From an uncultured Ilumatobacter sp. (GTDB lineage: Bacteria > Actinomycetota > Acidimicrobiia > Acidimicrobiales > Ilumatobacteraceae), in NCBI GenBank assembly GCA_938049325.1, contig CALICC010000272.1, forward strand, positions 1 through 20,821: 20,821 nt of DNA, read 5' to 3'. The position numbers were made by a program, and so were the translations under genes. The notes under the pieces were generated by a model. That model did not search any database. It was not told the DNA's origin and saw only the letters and a program-made list of their open reading frames with translations. Each line of letters begins with the position of its first letter. Position 1 is the first letter of the stretch. Positions 13,453 to 19,909 of this stretch are shown here, piece by piece.

Positions 13453-13777
13453 CGTCGTCGAGCTTGACCTCGGGCAACCTGCGGGACGTGAGGCAGGGTT
13501 TCGCCACCCAGCGGTTGTCGTTACCGCCCAGCGGATCCTCAACGCCAGTCCAACGATCCTGCAGGTTGTTCCGCTGACCAGCACTGTCCGTCAGTTCCAT
13601 TCCGAGATTGTGATCGATCCGGATTCCGACAATGGCCTCACGGTGCCGTCCGCTGCTCAGTGCCAACATCTCCGAGCCGTGTCACCTCAGAGAATTGCGT
13701 CGACTCGCGGCAACGTCGGGCCCCTCGCCCTCGCCCAGATTCGCGAGACGATCGCCGTCATCATCGACATCGCCTGA
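13436..13777 (+). CDS. MazF/PemK family toxin (sequence-specific endoribonuclease)
   Basis: This 113-residue protein has the MazF fold signatures. The N-terminal strand and loop ISGDVVELDLGQPAGREAGFRHPAVVV includes Arg and His-Pro at the usual place of the conserved Arg-Pro. LQVVPLTST is the central strand bearing the catalytic Thr/Ser region. Next come the block SAAQCQHLRAVSPQRI and the C-terminal helix VGPLALAQIRETIAVIID. MazF enzymes cut RNA at short motifs and stop growth when the antitoxin is lost. The residue before Pro is His rather than the more usual Arg (RHP, not RP), so the active-site set is slightly unusual. The length is typical and I see no sign of decay. Confidence 0.92.
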   Translation: MLISGDVVELDLGQPAGREAGFRHPAVVVTAQRILNASPTILQVVPLTSTVRQFHSEIVIDPDSDNGLTVPSAAQCQHLRAVSPQRIASTRGNVGPLALAQIRETIAVIIDIA

Positions 13778-13863
13778 CGTCACGCCGGAGACCCGTCGAC
13801 TCGGCGTCCGGTTCGCACGATCGTGCCCGGACGTCCGGAACGTGCCGCACCTTCTCGGTTCAG

Positions 13864-13916
13864 TCGAACGCGTGAGAAGTTTGCGGTGCTGGGACGCAAG
13901 ATTCTCACGCGTTCGA
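13864..13916. other. Long imperfect hairpin (53 nt) with perfect 15-bp outer stem
   Basis: TCGAACGCGTGAGAA (13864-13878) is perfectly complementary to TTCTCACGCGTTCGA (13902-13916). Inside, after a 2-nt by 2-nt interruption, TTGCG (13881-13885) pairs with CGCAA (13895-13899) around the 9-nt loop GTGCTGGGA. It begins 87 bp after the toxin stop and ends 80 bp before the next gene. It could be a terminator, a structured small RNA, or one copy of a dispersed palindromic repeat. The rest of the 13778-13995 gap shows no gene. Confidence 0.7.
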
Positions 13917-13983
13917 GGTTTTGGCGGCCTGCGACCGATCGGCGGTCCGACGCCTGACGGCGACCCGCTCGCGCTGCAACGGG

Positions 13984-13989
13984 TACGGT
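13984..13989 (+). promoter_or_regulatory. -10-like hexamer TACGGT before the SMP-30-like gene
   Basis: GGGTACGGTC is the same as before the LLM oxidoreductase gene, and it again leaves exactly 6 nt to the ATG (13996). It is leaderless in appearance. Confidence 0.5.
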
Positions 13990-13995
13990 CGCTGC

Positions 13996-14886
13996 ATGGA
14001 CAACGCAACGGTGCAACGGGCCGAATGGACGACGGTGATCGAAGGCATCGACTTCGGTGAGGGGCCGCGCTGGCACGACGGCCGTCTGTGGTTCAGCGAC
14101 TTCTACCAGCAGACCATCTCGTCGGTCGAGATCCACCCCGACGGTTCGGGCACCCGCCACATCGAGCTCGAGTACGACGGTCGACCCTCGGGACTCGGAT
14201 GGCTGCCGGACGGTCGGTTGCTGTTCGTCTCGATGCTCGATCGCAAGGTGATGCGCCAGGAGACCGACGGCTCGGTCGTCGAGCATGCCGACCTGAGTGA
14301 CATCGCTGGCGGCAACGTGAACGACATGGTCGTGTCGTCGAACGGCGTGGCGTATGTCGGCAACTTCGGATTCGATCTCGACGCCGGCGACGATGTGGCA
14401 GGCACGTATCTCGCCATCGTGCGACCCGACGGTTCGGTCGTGGCCGACACGCGCGAATTGCTGTTCCCGAACGGCGCGGTACTCACACCGAGCGAGAGCA
14501 CCCTGATGGTCGGCGAGACCTTCGGCGGCCAGTACACCGCGTTCACGATCGACGACAACGGCCTGCTCACCGAGCCGCGGATCTGGGCGACGGTGCCGGG
14601 CACCGCACCCGACGGCTGCACGCTCGATGACGACGGCGGCATCTGGTATAGCGACGCGGTCGGCAAGCAGGTCGTGCGCGTCGTGGCATCAGGTCACATC
14701 GATGATCCGATGACGATCCGCATGAGCACGCCCGACAACACGTACGCCTGCATGCTGGGCGGCGACGATGGCAAGACGCTCTTCGTGCTGACCTGCGCAA
14801 GCGCGAGCCCCGACGAGTGCCGGGGTACCGCCACCGGCACGATCATCTCGACGCGGGTCGAATCACCTCACGCCGGTCGACCCTGA
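13996..14886 (+). CDS. SMP-30/gluconolactonase/LRE family protein
   Basis: This 296-residue six-bladed beta-propeller protein has SMP-30 hallmarks. GEGPRWHDGRLWFSDF near the N-terminus includes the metal-binding Glu22. SGLGWLPDGRLLFVSM, NVNDMVVSSNGVAYVGNFGFD (metal-binding Asn) and GTAPDGCTLDDDGGIWYSDA (metal-binding Asp) follow. Family members hydrolyse lactones, such as sugar lactones, or related esters using one divalent metal ion. The substrate cannot be told here. There is no signal peptide, so it is probably cytoplasmic. An upstream in-frame TTG (13921) is rejected because homology begins at about the ATG at 13996. It converges on the VOC gene with a 21-bp gap. Confidence 0.93.
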   Translation: MDNATVQRAEWTTVIEGIDFGEGPRWHDGRLWFSDFYQQTISSVEIHPDGSGTRHIELEYDGRPSGLGWLPDGRLLFVSMLDRKVMRQETDGSVVEHADLSDIAGGNVNDMVVSSNGVAYVGNFGFDLDAGDDVAGTYLAIVRPDGSVVADTRELLFPNGAVLTPSESTLMVGETFGGQYTAFTIDDNGLLTEPRIWATVPGTAPDGCTLDDDGGIWYSDAVGKQVVRVVASGHIDDPMTIRMSTPDNTYACMLGGDDGKTLFVLTCASASPDECRGTATGTIISTRVESPHAGRP

Positions 14887-14907
14887 TCTCGATTGGTCAA
14901 GCGCCGC

Positions 14908-15414
14908 TCAGAGCACCCGCTGGCCATACATCTCACCGAGCGGATCGGCGATCAGTTCGAGCCGCTCGCCGTCGGGTCCGGCGAAGTACAGCGACGTGCC
15001 GCCCATCTCCATCGTCTCCACGCCCGCTGCGGCCAGCTTGTCCTTGAGTCGGTCCCAGTTCTCCCGCGTCACCGAGATCGCAAGGTGATGATGCCCACCG
15101 AGCACTTCGCGGTACGGCTCGAGTCCGAGCTTCGGGAAGTCGAAGAACGCGAGCGCGTTGCCGTTGCCGATGTCGAAGAAGAAGTGTGTGGACCCCGTGT
15201 AGTCCCGGTTCTCGAACAACTCGGTCAAGGGGAACTCGAGCAGGTCTTGGTAGAAGTGGATGGTGCGTTCGACATCAGATGAGAGCAGCGCGTGATGATG
15301 TTGACCGCGAGCCGACGACTTCGGACGTCGATCGGCCGGCACCAGGTGACGTTCACGCAGGCGGTCCCATTCGTCGCTGCGGTCTCGTTCGCCGTTCGCC
15401 GATTCTGTTGCCAT
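14908..15414 (-). CDS. VOC family (glyoxalase/dioxygenase-like) protein
   Basis: This encodes 168 residues. After a charged N-terminal extension (1-38), a VOC fold follows: HHHALLSSDVERTIHFYQDLLEFPLTE, HFFFDIGNGNALAFFDF, GHHHLAISVTRENWDRLKDKLAAAGVE and SLYFAGPDGERLELIADP. Two beta-alpha-beta-beta-beta modules are visible, with probable metal ligands among His40-41, His109-110 and Glu153. Such proteins may be isomerases, lyases, dioxygenases or binding proteins; the reaction is unknown. Met7 of the longest frame (15414) is chosen because a GAGAAT hexamer lies 6 nt before it. It is divergent from the PhnD-like gene, with 35 bp between the starts. Confidence 0.88.
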   Translation of the reverse strand: MATESANGERDRSDEWDRLRERHLVPADRRPKSSARGQHHHALLSSDVERTIHFYQDLLEFPLTELFENRDYTGSTHFFFDIGNGNALAFFDFPKLGLEPYREVLGGHHHLAISVTRENWDRLKDKLAAAGVETMEMGGTSLYFAGPDGERLELIADPLGEMYGQRVL

Positions 15415-15420
15415 CGCAAC

Positions 15421-15426
15421 ATTCTC
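15421..15426 (-). promoter_or_regulatory. -10-like hexamer GAGAAT before the VOC gene
   Basis: GAGAAT (xAxxxT) on the minus strand lies 6 nt before the ATG at 15414. It fits the leaderless pattern but is weak on its own. Confidence 0.3.
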
Positions 15427-15449
15427 CCACATCGCGGCCTCGTCCAGTG

Positions 15450-16304
15450 ATGACGAGTCGAATCGCAGGACTCCCGATGTACGACTGGCCCGAGGTCCAG
15501 TCCGATGTCGACGAACTCTGGCGCCACATCAACCGAGCCGCCACCGCGCAGGGCGTGGACACGCCGGGCGAACTCGTCCGGCCGGCAGAGCTGGTCACGC
15601 TGTGGCGCGATCCGAAGATGATCCTCGGCCAGGTCTGCTCACTCAATCCGGTCCGTGACGGTCTCGGCGAAACCGAGGTGATCGGCACGATCGCATACGA
15701 ACCGCCGCCCGGGCTCCCGCCGATGGACGCTGGGACCTACGCGTCGGTGATCGTGTGCCGCGCTGACGACGAGCGCCGACCGGCCGACCCATTCGGCCTG
15801 GGCGTCGGCCGAGCATCCGATGCCATCGAGGCGTTTCGCGGGGCGAGCGTCGCAGCGAATGGCACCGATTCGCAGTCCGGATATTGGAGCCTCGGACACT
15901 TCGTGCGCGAGATCGACGACACCACACCCGTGTTTGGTGCCGTGCGCTTCACCGGCGCACACCGGACGTCGGTGACCGATGTAGCGGCCGGGCGCTGTGA
16001 CATCGCCGCGATCGACCTGCACTCGTGGCGTCTCGCGTGTGAGTACGAGTCGGCGGCTGCGAGCCAGCTGGCGATCGTCGGCGTCACCGACCCGACACCC
16101 GGGGTCGTGTGCGTCGTGTCGTGGGAGTTGGCGCAGCACCGGGCGGCTCTCGACGCCGCGCTCAACGAAGCGGTGTCTGACTTCGTCACCACGGACTCAG
16201 CGAAGCGCCTGCACATCGTCGGGTATTCGTCGCGACACCTCGACGAGTTCGACGTGGTTGCCGATCGCGTCGAGGACGCTGCACGGCGACGCTGGCACGA
16301 GTAA
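15450..16304 (+). CDS. Cytoplasmic PhnD-like substrate-binding domain protein
   Basis: This 284-residue protein resembles the PhnD/SsuA/transferrin-type solute-binding proteins of phosphate/phosphonate ABC transporters. It opens MTSRIAGLPMYDWPEVQSDVD and contains LVTLWRDPKMILGQVCSLNP, ASVIVCRADDERRPAD, GASVAANGTDSQSGYWSLGHFV, FGAVRFTGAHRTSVTDVAAGRCDIAAIDLHSWRLA and TDPTPGVVCVV. The order of these blocks is that of the two-lobed binding fold. No signal peptide or lipobox is present, and no permease or ATPase genes are nearby. It therefore probably binds its ligand in the cytoplasm or serves an enzymatic or regulatory role. The ATG at 15450 is the first start after the divergent promoter; Met10 (15477) is an alternative. 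Confidence 0.8.
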   Translation: MTSRIAGLPMYDWPEVQSDVDELWRHINRAATAQGVDTPGELVRPAELVTLWRDPKMILGQVCSLNPVRDGLGETEVIGTIAYEPPPGLPPMDAGTYASVIVCRADDERRPADPFGLGVGRASDAIEAFRGASVAANGTDSQSGYWSLGHFVREIDDTTPVFGAVRFTGAHRTSVTDVAAGRCDIAAIDLHSWRLACEYESAAASQLAIVGVTDPTPGVVCVVSWELAQHRAALDAALNEAVSDFVTTDSAKRLHIVGYSSRHLDEFDVVADRVEDAARRRWHE

Positions 16305-16328
16305 ACGCCCGGGCGTCGCGGCCGACGC
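16305..16328. terminator. Palindromic region between convergent genes
   Basis: ACGCCCGGGCGT (16305-16316) is a perfect palindrome. It overlaps a stem-loop GCGTCG-CGGC-CGACGC (16313-16328). The 28-bp gap between the PhnD-like gene and aroQ is almost filled by it. It is a possible bidirectional terminator without a T tract. Confidence 0.4.
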
Positions 16329-16332
16329 GAGC

Positions 16333-16782
16333 TCAGCTGGTCGCGCCGTCGAGGTGTGAGATGAGCGCGTCGAGCGCGAGCCGGTAGCTCGTGCGCCCGA
16401 ATCCGCCGACGACGCCCAGGCACACGGCGCTCAGCATCGACGTATGACGAAACTCTTCGCGAGCGTGAACGTTCGACAGATGTGTTTCGACAACGGGCAG
16501 CTCGACCGCCGAGATCGCGTCTCGCAACGCAATCGACGTGTGGGTGTACGCGCCCGGGTTGAAGACCACCCCGGCGACCTCACCACGTGCAGCATGCAGC
16601 GCATCGACGAGTTCGCCTTCGACATTGGACTGCACCGCTCGGAGTTCGTAACCCCGTTCGGCGGCCAACGACCGCAGTTCGGCCACGATGTCATCGAGCG
16701 TGTCGGCCCCATACACGTCGGGTTCGCGTGTTCCCAACAGGTTCAGGTTGGGTCCGTTGAGGACGAGGAGTTCACGCGCCAT
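16333..16782 (-). CDS. aroQ: 3-dehydroquinate dehydratase, type II
   Basis: This 149-residue protein is the usual length of the dodecameric type II enzyme. It converts 3-dehydroquinate to 3-dehydroshikimate in the shikimate pathway. Signatures are LVLNGPNLNLLGTREPDVYG, with catalytic Tyr24 in the flexible lid; GVVFNPGAYTHTSIALRDA, with substrate-binding Asn and His; and VETHLSNVHAREEFRHTS, with the catalytic His region. GFGRTSYRLAL lies near the end. A -10-like TACGCT lies 6 nt before the ATG. The other shikimate genes are not in the window, so here it stands alone. Confidence 0.97.
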   Translation of the reverse strand: MARELLVLNGPNLNLLGTREPDVYGADTLDDIVAELRSLAAERGYELRAVQSNVEGELVDALHAARGEVAGVVFNPGAYTHTSIALRDAISAVELPVVETHLSNVHAREEFRHTSMLSAVCLGVVGGFGRTSYRLALDALISHLDGATS

Positions 16783-16788
16783 ACGTCG

Positions 16789-16794
16789 AGCGTA
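16789..16794 (-). promoter_or_regulatory. -10-like hexamer TACGCT before aroQ
   Basis: TACGCT on the minus strand lies exactly 6 nt before the aroQ ATG at 16782, with no Shine-Dalgarno sequence. It is a typical member of the window's leaderless set. Confidence 0.45.
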
Positions 16795-16838
16795 GGCGCA
16801 ACCGCACCAGCCAACAGGGAGTGTTCAGTCGCCTCGAG

Positions 16839-17939
16839 TCACAGCGAGTGCTGCGACATGAACGCCCAGCCGTCGACGGTCGCATCGACGTCGGTGGCGG
16901 TACCGCTGCCCGGATACGCCCAGGGCGAATTCGGCCACGTATGACCACTTCCGGGGAGTTCGTAGAACGTCCTCGGGACGTCGTCGACGCAGCCTGTGTA
17001 GTCGTAGCGGATGACCTCCGCCGTCTCCTCCGTGCGAGTCGGGTCGAGGTCGCAGCCGGCGTCGGCCGCGAACTCGGCGAACTCGTCGGGCACGACCTGA
17101 TCGAAGAAGCCCGGAGCGTCGAACACGGTAGCGAGCAGTGTGTCACCGCCCGCGAACGGGACCACCTCATCGTCGGTGCCGTGGAACGCCATGTACGGCA
17201 CTGCGCGCTCGGGATCGCAGGTCTCGGAATGGCTCGTGCCGGCCACCGACACCGCAGCGGCGATGCGCATCGAGCGGTGACACACCAACTCGGAGGTGAA
17301 CCATCCGCCGTTCGACATGCCGGTCGAGTAGATCCGTGCCGGATCGGCACACCAGTCCGCCACGAGGGTGTCGATCAGCGCGTCGACGAACGCAAGGTCG
17401 TCGTGGTCGGGCCGGTCGATCTGGGCCAGCTCCCAGGAGAGGTATGCGGTGCCGGCGACGGGCACTGCGGTCACGTGCACGACCGCGAATCCTTCCTGCT
17501 CAGCGACGGTTTCGTAGCCGGAGTAGGCCGCTTGTTCCGCACCGTTCGACCCCAGGCCGTGCCAACTCAGCACGGTCGGCACGGGGTCGGCGATCACGGT
17601 CTCGGGCATGAAGATCCGCACGGTGCGCACCGCGCCGCCCGCCGCGAGTTCGAATTCGGCAACGCCCGGCTCGATCGACGTACACGACTCGATCACGCTG
17701 GCCGGACCGTTGATCACGAACGGACTGTCCTCGGGGTCCACCACCGATCCGCTGACCGGAATCTCGACCGGTTCGGGTGGCTCAGGTCGCGATATCTCGG
17801 AGTCGGATCGTGTCGAGTCGGCGGTGACCACCGGTACCGCATCGCCCGACGACAACGGATCGGAGGCTGTCGTCTCAGCGTCACTGGCCGAACAGGCACA
17901 GAAGATGACAGCGACAATCAGAGCCCACCGAGCGTTCAT
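16839..17939 (-). CDS. Secreted PHB-depolymerase-like (LpqC-type) esterase, putative lipoprotein
   Basis: This encodes 366 residues. The signal peptide MNARWALIVAVIFCAC leads to Cys16 as the likely lipid-anchor residue; the lipobox FCAC is atypical at -3. A Ser/Thr/Pro/acid-rich linker runs to about 60. The alpha/beta-hydrolase domain (about 95-366) shows the oxyanion region LSWHGLGSNG, the nucleophile GMSNGG (Ser209), the acid in HGTDDEV (Asp256 or Asp257) and the base in PGSGHTWP (His333). Paired cysteines are present (86, 197, 220, 241, 296, 317). The family includes extracellular polyhydroxybutyrate depolymerases and feruloyl or acetyl-xylan esterases; the substrate here is open. It lies 35 bp downstream of the Ala/Pro-rich membrane protein gene on the same strand, so co-transcription is likely. 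An AGGA motif 8 nt before the ATG may serve as ribosome site. Confidence 0.9.
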   Translation of the reverse strand: MNARWALIVAVIFCACSASDAETTASDPLSSGDAVPVVTADSTRSDSEISRPEPPEPVEIPVSGSVVDPEDSPFVINGPASVIESCTSIEPGVAEFELAAGGAVRTVRIFMPETVIADPVPTVLSWHGLGSNGAEQAAYSGYETVAEQEGFAVVHVTAVPVAGTAYLSWELAQIDRPDHDDLAFVDALIDTLVADWCADPARIYSTGMSNGGWFTSELVCHRSMRIAAAVSVAGTSHSETCDPERAVPYMAFHGTDDEVVPFAGGDTLLATVFDAPGFFDQVVPDEFAEFAADAGCDLDPTRTEETAEVIRYDYTGCVDDVPRTFYELPGSGHTWPNSPWAYPGSGTATDVDATVDGWAFMSQHSL

Positions 17940-17974
17940 CGGGCGATCCTCGCAGACGCCCGCAACCGATGTGC

Positions 17975-18562
17975 TCAGATCAACGTGGCGAGCGCAACCG
18001 CGGCAGCTGCCGCAGCACAGACGCCAGCGGTCAGCATGGCGACGAACTTGCCGGAGACCGGCCGACGAGCAGCACCGCCAGTGGCGGTGTGCGCTGACTG
18101 GTCGGTGTCGAGCAACACGAGGTCAGCCGCGGTGGGAGGCGCGAAACCGCCCGCGGCCGGTGCTACCAGCGGCTTCGAGGGAATCGAGGGGCGTCCGGCC
18201 GAGCGAACCGGTGCGGCCGGAGCGTGCACGCGAGCCAAGGCGACCAGATCGGGAAGCGCGAGTGTGTGGAGCGGTTCGACGGTGGAAATCGGGACGGCGT
18301 TCGGTGCGGGCGGAGCCAGTGCCAACGCCGCGGGTGGTGCCATGTTGACGCGCAGTGCGGCATCGGGTGCCGCCCAGACCGGTGCGGCTTTCGTCGGACG
18401 CAGTGCGGGTGCGGTGAGCGGCGCCAGTGGATCGCTGTACACGGCTGCCGGGTCGGGGGCTGCCCACACGGTGCTTCGGCGGTCGAGCGCCGATGCGCCG
18501 ATCTCGCGCGCAGGAGCAACGAATCGACTCCTCACTGGAAGGTGCATCGTCGGCGTGCTCAT
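17975..18562 (-). CDS. Ala/Pro-rich tail-anchored membrane protein, unknown function
   Basis: This encodes 195 residues. Most of it is low-complexity Ala/Pro/Leu sequence without a recognisable domain. The motif VWAAPD occurs twice (residues 32-37 and 62-67). The only membrane segment is at the extreme C-terminus (about 172-195, FVAMLTAGVCAAAAAAVALATLI) after a basic stretch (AARRPVSGK). This predicts a C-terminally anchored protein with the body in the cytoplasm. The opposite strand also has a long open frame here, but that lacks start signals and ordinary composition. This strand has an AACAAT hexamer 9 nt before the ATG and is followed by the esterase gene in the same direction. The gene is plausible but not proven. 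Confidence 0.55.
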   Translation of the reverse strand: MSTPTMHLPVRSRFVAPAREIGASALDRRSTVWAAPDPAAVYSDPLAPLTAPALRPTKAAPVWAAPDAALRVNMAPPAALALAPPAPNAVPISTVEPLHTLALPDLVALARVHAPAAPVRSAGRPSIPSKPLVAPAAGGFAPPTAADLVLLDTDQSAHTATGGAARRPVSGKFVAMLTAGVCAAAAAAVALATLI

Positions 18563-18571
18563 CAGGGCGTC

Positions 18572-18577
18572 ATTGTT
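18572..18577 (-). promoter_or_regulatory. -10-like hexamer AACAAT before the tail-anchored protein gene
   Basis: AACAAT on the minus strand lies 9 nt before the ATG at 18562. It is a weak match and mainly supports calling the gene on this strand. Confidence 0.3.
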
Positions 18578-18679
18578 CCAGAAACATCACGTTGGGTGGG
18601 GGATCCCTCACCATGGACGGCGCCGGCGGTTCTGAGAGTGACATCGATAGCGACCGTGAGCGTGTCAGGCCCCGGGTCG

Positions 18680-18685
18680 TAGATT
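18680..18685 (+). promoter_or_regulatory. -10-like hexamer TAGATT before the amine-oxidase-like gene
   Basis: TAGATT lies 8 nt before the GTG at 18694, with no Shine-Dalgarno sequence. It supports GTG as a leaderless start and argues against the longer open frame upstream. Confidence 0.45.
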
Positions 18686-18693
18686 CAGCGCCA

Positions 18694-19809
18694 GTGAGCA
18701 ACCCCCTTCCACTCTCAGCGGACTCGACGGCTTCGGAACACACCGCTCTGAAGGCCGACACCGTGGTCGTCGGCGCAGGCATCGCCGGACTCAGCGTGGC
18801 GCGTGCGCTCGCCGCCCCCGACCACTCGGTGGTCGTCGTCGAGAGCACCGGTCGCGTCGGCGGGCGACTCCGCTCGATCCGCGACGACATCGACGGTCGA
18901 GGCCTCGACCTCGGCGCCACATGGTGCTGGCCAGGCGAGCTGCGAGTGACTTCCTTGGTGCACGAACTCGGTATCGCGCTCCATGACCAACACATCGCCG
19001 GCGACGCGATGTACGACGGCCCCGACGGCGCCGTGAGGCTCGACGGGAACCCGATCGACGTTCCCGCCTATCGATTCACTCAGGGCGCTGACACCTTGAC
19101 CGACCGCCTGGCCGCCGATCTCGCGCGACGCGACGGCGCCTCGATCTTCTTGCACACCCGCGCCGCGTCGATCGCGGACGATCCCGAGTCTCGCCGGATG
19201 ATCGTCCGCTGCAGCCAGAAGACGAACGACGCACCCACGACACTCGACGTGTCGGCTCGGCACGTGGTGATCGCACTCCCGCCTGCGATCGCCGCGCGAA
19301 CGATCGACATCGATCTCCCCCGCGACGTCGCCGAGCTCGCCGCGTCGACACCGGTGTGGATGGGAGCGACGACGAAAGTGGTCGTCCGATACCACGACGC
19401 GTTCTGGCGCCGCGACGGCCTCTCCGGATCAGGTGTGAGCCATCGCGGCCCGCTTCGCGAGGTGCACGACCTCAGCGGGCCCGATGGCCAACCTGCTGCG
19501 CTCTTCGGATTCGGGTCCTCGGTCGATCGCCCGGTCACCGAGAACGACGTGGTCACACAACTCACGCGTCTGTTCGGGCCGTCGGCCACTCAGCCTGCCG
19601 CCGTACACATCGCCGACTGGCAGTCGACGCTCCCCGAGGCCAATCGCCTCCACGACTACGGGACCTACGGTCATCGGCTGTTCCAGCAGCCGACCTGTGA
19701 CGGTCGCGTGCACTGGGTCTCGACCGAGACGAGCACCGATCAGCCCGGGCACATCGAAGGCGCCTTGGCCGCAGCCGAACGCGCCGTGACCGCGATTCGC
19801 GGCGGTTGA
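18694..19809 (+). CDS. FAD-dependent amine oxidase-like oxidoreductase
   Basis: This encodes 371 residues from GTG. The dinucleotide-binding site VVVGAGIAGLSVARAL (GxGxxG at 27-32, acidic residue Glu50) and GRVGGRLRS (53-61) mark the flavin monoamine oxidase/protoporphyrinogen-oxidase-like superfamily. LDLGATWCWPGELRVTSL follows, as expected for the FAD-contact region. WMGATTKVVVRYHDAFWRRDGLSG and the C-terminal VHWVSTETSTDQPGHIEGALAAAERAV complete the fold. It would oxidise an amine or similar substrate, passing electrons from FAD to oxygen. The protein is shorter than most monoamine oxidases (about 450) and the substrate is unknown. No membrane anchor is seen. The frame is open far upstream (18427), but TAGATT 8 nt before the GTG fixes the start. 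Confidence 0.9.
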   Translation: MSNPLPLSADSTASEHTALKADTVVVGAGIAGLSVARALAAPDHSVVVVESTGRVGGRLRSIRDDIDGRGLDLGATWCWPGELRVTSLVHELGIALHDQHIAGDAMYDGPDGAVRLDGNPIDVPAYRFTQGADTLTDRLAADLARRDGASIFLHTRAASIADDPESRRMIVRCSQKTNDAPTTLDVSARHVVIALPPAIAARTIDIDLPRDVAELAASTPVWMGATTKVVVRYHDAFWRRDGLSGSGVSHRGPLREVHDLSGPDGQPAALFGFGSSVDRPVTENDVVTQLTRLFGPSATQPAAVHIADWQSTLPEANRLHDYGTYGHRLFQQPTCDGRVHWVSTETSTDQPGHIEGALAAAERAVTAIRGG

Positions 19810-19895
19810 CCCAATCTCGTCGCCGGAAAACTCAACCGCGCGTGGCCAACACCGCACCCTCGGTGATGCGTGACGGGCGACACATCGCCACCGGC

Positions 19896-19901
19896 TACGT
19901 T
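19896..19901 (+). promoter_or_regulatory. -10-like hexamer TACGTT before the acyltransferase gene
   Basis: TACGTT lies 8 nt before the ATG at 19910. It is consistent with a leaderless message. Confidence 0.4.
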
Positions 19902-19909
19902 CGCCGAAG

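Noticed and set aside
16821..18635. A 604-codon open frame on the plus strand over the esterase and tail-anchored protein genes
   Set aside because: It is antisense to a convincing alpha/beta hydrolase with signal peptide and catalytic residues. Its translation is Arg/Gly/Ser-rich without domains. Such shadow frames are common in GC-rich DNA.
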